From contig PBMP01000086.1 in NCBI GenBank assembly GCA_002722705.1, positions 1-45,714 on the forward strand: a stretch of DNA of 45,714 nt. Reading direction: 5' to 3'. This document shows positions 43,585 to 45,714 of this stretch, piece by piece. Under the pieces are notes generated by a model. The model was not told the origin of the DNA. It made no database searches and worked only from the letters and a program-made list of their open reading frames with translations. This DNA comes from Pseudobdellovibrionaceae bacterium. Lineage in GTDB: Bacteria; Bdellovibrionota; UBA1018; UBA6935. Position 1 is the stretch's first letter. Each line of letters starts with the position of its first letter. Both the position numbers and the translations under genes were made by a program.

Positions 43585-44750
43585 TAATTCTCATATTTCA
43601 AACCGTTTACTTTTTCCTTCAATAGTAATTTTGGTTTTTTGATACAGGTATGGCATATTTCCTTTTCAAACCCTAGATCGCCAAATATCTCATCATTCTT
43701 TATTTCAGATTGGCATTCATTACATATCTTTGGATTTTCTTTTTTAGGAGGAATATAATTCCTTCTCACAAATTTTGGTTTACGCCCAAATGTATAGTTT
43801 TCTATTATTTCACTAGGTAAATTATTACAACAATCTTGGCACACGGGCACGGAATACTTACCAATATTTAGTTTTTTATAATCATAAATACTATCGCAAA
43901 AAAAGCAGTGCATTTTTCTACCTGGCTTGATAGCAACTACAATATTATTTAACCCAAATTTAGCTATATTTCGGTCTTCGTACTTATCTAGAATAGGGTA
44001 AAATATTTTTTTTGTTTTTTTCAAGACCTTATTCATTTTTTTTCTGGAGGGCCTAAAATTACTGTCAAAAGTACTCTTTAGTCCAGTATTTGCACAATCA
44101 GTTATAATAAATCCACTATCCTTGACAAAATCTTTCAGTTCTTTAAGGCTCCACAGATTTTCAATCCATCCACTTTTCTCTTCTTTCAAAATATTAATTT
44201 TTAGTAAAATATTTTTTATTAACCTTCTGGGAAGCTTGTCGATTTCCAATAGCCACTTGATAAAGCTGTTAGCATGTGCTAAGCTGTATTTTGTTGGCGT
44301 AGCGATGTATGCAATACCTCCAGGTTTTAAAACTCGATAAGCTTCATCTAGTGCAAACTTGGGGCCTTCGATAAAGTGTTCAATAACTCCCATCGAAAGG
44401 TAGTATGATAACGAGTTATCCTTGTAGTGAAGTTTTCGTACGTCGCCTGTAAAGAATATATCCTTGCCTAAGTTCATCATTTCTGAATCAATATTCGCTT
44501 TTTCTACAGTATCATTTGAGATGTCAATTCCTTCTATGTCGAAACCCATTTTTTTGAAATAGATAACATATTGCCCGACACCACATCCAGCTTCTAAAAT
44601 TTTGCCATTTAATGGAGCATATTTCAGCTTCCACCTGAGATTTTCATCTTTTCTTATATTCCTTATTGAATCAACTATATTCTCATTTTTCCACACTTTA
44701 GTCCAGATATTATTCAAGTCTTCATCAGATGTTTTCTCTTGGACTTTCAT
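43581..44750 (-). CDS. SAM-dependent methyltransferase with two C-terminal zinc motifs
   Basis: 389 aa from the ATG at 44750; a TTG at 44768 would add six residues, but a TATA-like box lies 25 bases before the ATG, so the ATG is preferred. ILEAGCGVGQ (51-60) is motif I and MGVIEHF is motif IV. After residue 275 come Cys pairs C282/C285, C304/C307 and C343/C346, C366/C369, which fit two zinc-binding knuckles. The methylated substrate is unknown. It follows metH on the same strand, converges with the glycan run and may be a later addition at the island boundary. Confidence 0.8.
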   Translation of the reverse strand: MKVQEKTSDEDLNNIWTKVWKNENIVDSIRNIRKDENLRWKLKYAPLNGKILEAGCGVGQYVIYFKKMGFDIEGIDISNDTVEKANIDSEMMNLGKDIFFTGDVRKLHYKDNSLSYYLSMGVIEHFIEGPKFALDEAYRVLKPGGIAYIATPTKYSLAHANSFIKWLLEIDKLPRRLIKNILLKINILKEEKSGWIENLWSLKELKDFVKDSGFIITDCANTGLKSTFDSNFRPSRKKMNKVLKKTKKIFYPILDKYEDRNIAKFGLNNIVVAIKPGRKMHCFFCDSIYDYKKLNIGKYSVPVCQDCCNNLPSEIIENYTFGRKPKFVRRNYIPPKKENPKICNECQSEIKNDEIFGDLGFEKEICHTCIKKPKLLLKEKVNGLKYENY

Positions 44751-44771
44751 TAGGTTTAGTACAATCAATAG

Positions 44772-44779
44772 TTTTTAAA
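44772..44779 (-). promoter_or_regulatory. Candidate TATA box of the methyltransferase (leaderless promoter)
   Basis: On the minus strand TTTAAAAA is centred 25 bases upstream of the ATG at 44750. There is no Shine-Dalgarno motif before that ATG. The distance fits an archaeal promoter giving a leaderless message and supports the ATG over the TTG further upstream. The gap behind metH is short and AT-rich. Confidence 0.4.
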
Positions 44780-44802
44780 TGTATTTATTAGCTATTAGCT
44801 TT

Positions 44803-45714
44803 TCAAATAGAAAAATATTTGGCACTTTTATTTGCAAAATACAATCCAGATACACTTGCAGCAGGTATCATAGAGTAATTCTCAGTTAATTCCATACCAA
44901 TATTTCCAGCTTCTAAAACATTGAATAACTTTATTTTTTCTTCATGATTTGGACATGCAGGGTATCCAAAAGCTGGCCTAATTCCTCTATATCTTTCTTT
45001 AATTAGGTCTTCGTTTGTAATATTGCTTTTATCAGGAAATCCCCACTCTTTTCTTACTCTCTGATGCATTAATTCGGCTAGTGCCTCAGCTAATCTATCA
45101 GCAATTGTTTTAACCATGATTGAATTGTAATCATCATTTTCCTTTTCATATTTTTCAGATAATTTTCTTGCATTTATACCAGCAGTAACTGCAAATGCTC
45201 CGATATAGTCTTTGATTCCTGAGGCATTTGGAGCTATGAAATCAGATAGAGACAGAGTAATTCCATTTTTTATTTTTTTCTGTCTTAGCATATTAAATCT
45301 AACTATTTCATCCATTCTCATTTCATTTTTGTAAAGAATTACTTCATCTCTTACAGAGTTGGCAGGCCAAAAACCATAAGCTATATTTGCCTTCAACAAT
45401 TCTTTTTCAATAATTTCATCTAATAATTGGTTAGCTTTATTAAATAATTCTTTGGCGGTTTTGCCTTTCAAAGGATCATTCAATATTTTAGGATAACTTC
45501 CTTTCATTTCCCAGGCGACAAAGAAAAAGGTCCAATCAATATATTTTCTAATTTCTTCAAGAGGATAATTAATTATTTGTTTTAATCCAATGAACGAAGG
45601 AACAGCAATATCCTCATTTTTCCAATCAAGTTTTAATCTGTTTTTGTAAGCTTCTTCATAGCCAATTAAATCATCGTCGGATTTCTTCTCAAAAGCTATC
45701 CTATGATTTTCCTG
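44803..45714 (-). CDS. metH: Cobalamin-dependent methionine synthase, C-terminal part (truncated by window)
   Basis: The frame runs from the right edge (45714) to the stop at 44803, 303 codons seen. It is the AdoMet-binding reactivation domain of MetH: YIDWTFFFVAWEMKG at the start of the domain, then RYRGIRPAFGYPACPNHEEK with the Arg, Tyr and Cys-Pro of the SAM site. This domain re-methylates oxidised cobalamin during homocysteine methylation. The B12 and substrate domains would lie beyond the window. An ATG at 45507 lies inside the domain and is not the real start. Housekeeping gene flanking the island. Confidence 0.9.
   Translation of the reverse strand, partial: QENHRIAFEKKSDDDLIGYEEAYKNRLKLDWKNEDIAVPSFIGLKQIINYPLEEIRKYIDWTFFFVAWEMKGSYPKILNDPLKGKTAKELFNKANQLLDEIIEKELLKANIAYGFWPANSVRDEVILYKNEMRMDEIVRFNMLRQKKIKNGITLSLSDFIAPNASGIKDYIGAFAVTAGINARKLSEKYEKENDDYNSIMVKTIADRLAEALAELMHQRVRKEWGFPDKSNITNEDLIKERYRGIRPAFGYPACPNHEEKIKLFNVLEAGNIGMELTENYSMIPAASVSGLYFANKSAKYFSI

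Noticed and set aside
43585-43640. Terminator between the convergent genes
   Set aside because: T-runs near 43613 lie inside the convergent coding gene and no stable hairpin is seen; archaeal-type termination cannot be proven by eye.
1-45714. CRISPR array, insertion sequence, integrase or tRNA attachment site at the island edges
   Set aside because: No regular repeats, transposase or recombinase frames, or tRNA-like sequence were seen on either strand.

Overview
This AT-rich window (visibly far more A/T than G/C throughout) holds one very large surface-glycan locus inserted between housekeeping genes. On the left edge is the N-terminal part of a 2-oxoacid:acceptor oxidoreductase alpha subunit (minus strand, cut by the window). 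On the right edge are the C-terminal activation domain of cobalamin-dependent methionine synthase and a methyltransferase with zinc motifs (both minus strand). Between them, 38 genes lie head to tail on the plus strand from 873 to 43584. Most overlap by a few bases or are separated by a few bases, and the largest gap is 75 bases.

The organism is most likely an archaeon, perhaps a marine euryarchaeon, but this is an inference. Supporting signs are TATA-like boxes 24-26 bases upstream of start codons that lack Shine-Dalgarno sequences (korA, the methyltransferase, the pepM fusion), an Alg7/archaeal-type GlcNAc-1-phosphate transferase, a DUF354 protein and an archaeosortase/exosortase-like peptidase. 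Many sugar-nucleotide genes look bacterial, so an AT-rich bacterium is not excluded.

Layout of the run. 873-5084: sugar nucleotides (UDP-Glc, UDP-xylose, a 3-dehydrogenase-like enzyme), the lipid-carrier-priming phosphosugar transferase and an acetyltransferase. 5081-8908: an unusual acyl module made of a fused 2-oxoacid dehydrogenase E1, a short lipoyl E2 with altered active site and zinc motif, and an acyl-carrier-like domain fused to its own phosphopantetheinyl transferase with a membrane tail. 8914-14608: DUF354, an alpha/alpha-toroid protein, a two-domain oxidoreductase and a CapK-type adenylating enzyme. 14605-29815: GDP-mannose dehydratase, glycosyltransferases, a large membrane protein, ATP-grasp, DegT aminotransferase, WecB and RmlA/B/C-type genes. 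29826-36689: SGNH hydrolase, carbamoyltransferase, exosortase-like protein, flippase and glycosyltransferase. 36682-42771: two alkaline-phosphatase-fold proteins and a phosphonate pathway (PEP mutase fused to a cytidylyltransferase, phosphonopyruvate decarboxylase, phosphonoacetaldehyde reductase). 42775-43584: a short nucleotide-sugar dehydrogenase at the island edge.

Together the genes read as assembly of a lipid-linked, heavily decorated glycan: acyl groups, carbamoyl groups, amino sugars, 6-deoxy sugars and probably 2-hydroxyethylphosphonate, flipped across the membrane and attached to a carrier not encoded here. A GC-rich structured leader of about 120 nt sits between the promoter and the first gene. 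A run of nine G in the pepM fusion gene is a candidate phase-variation switch for the phosphonate.
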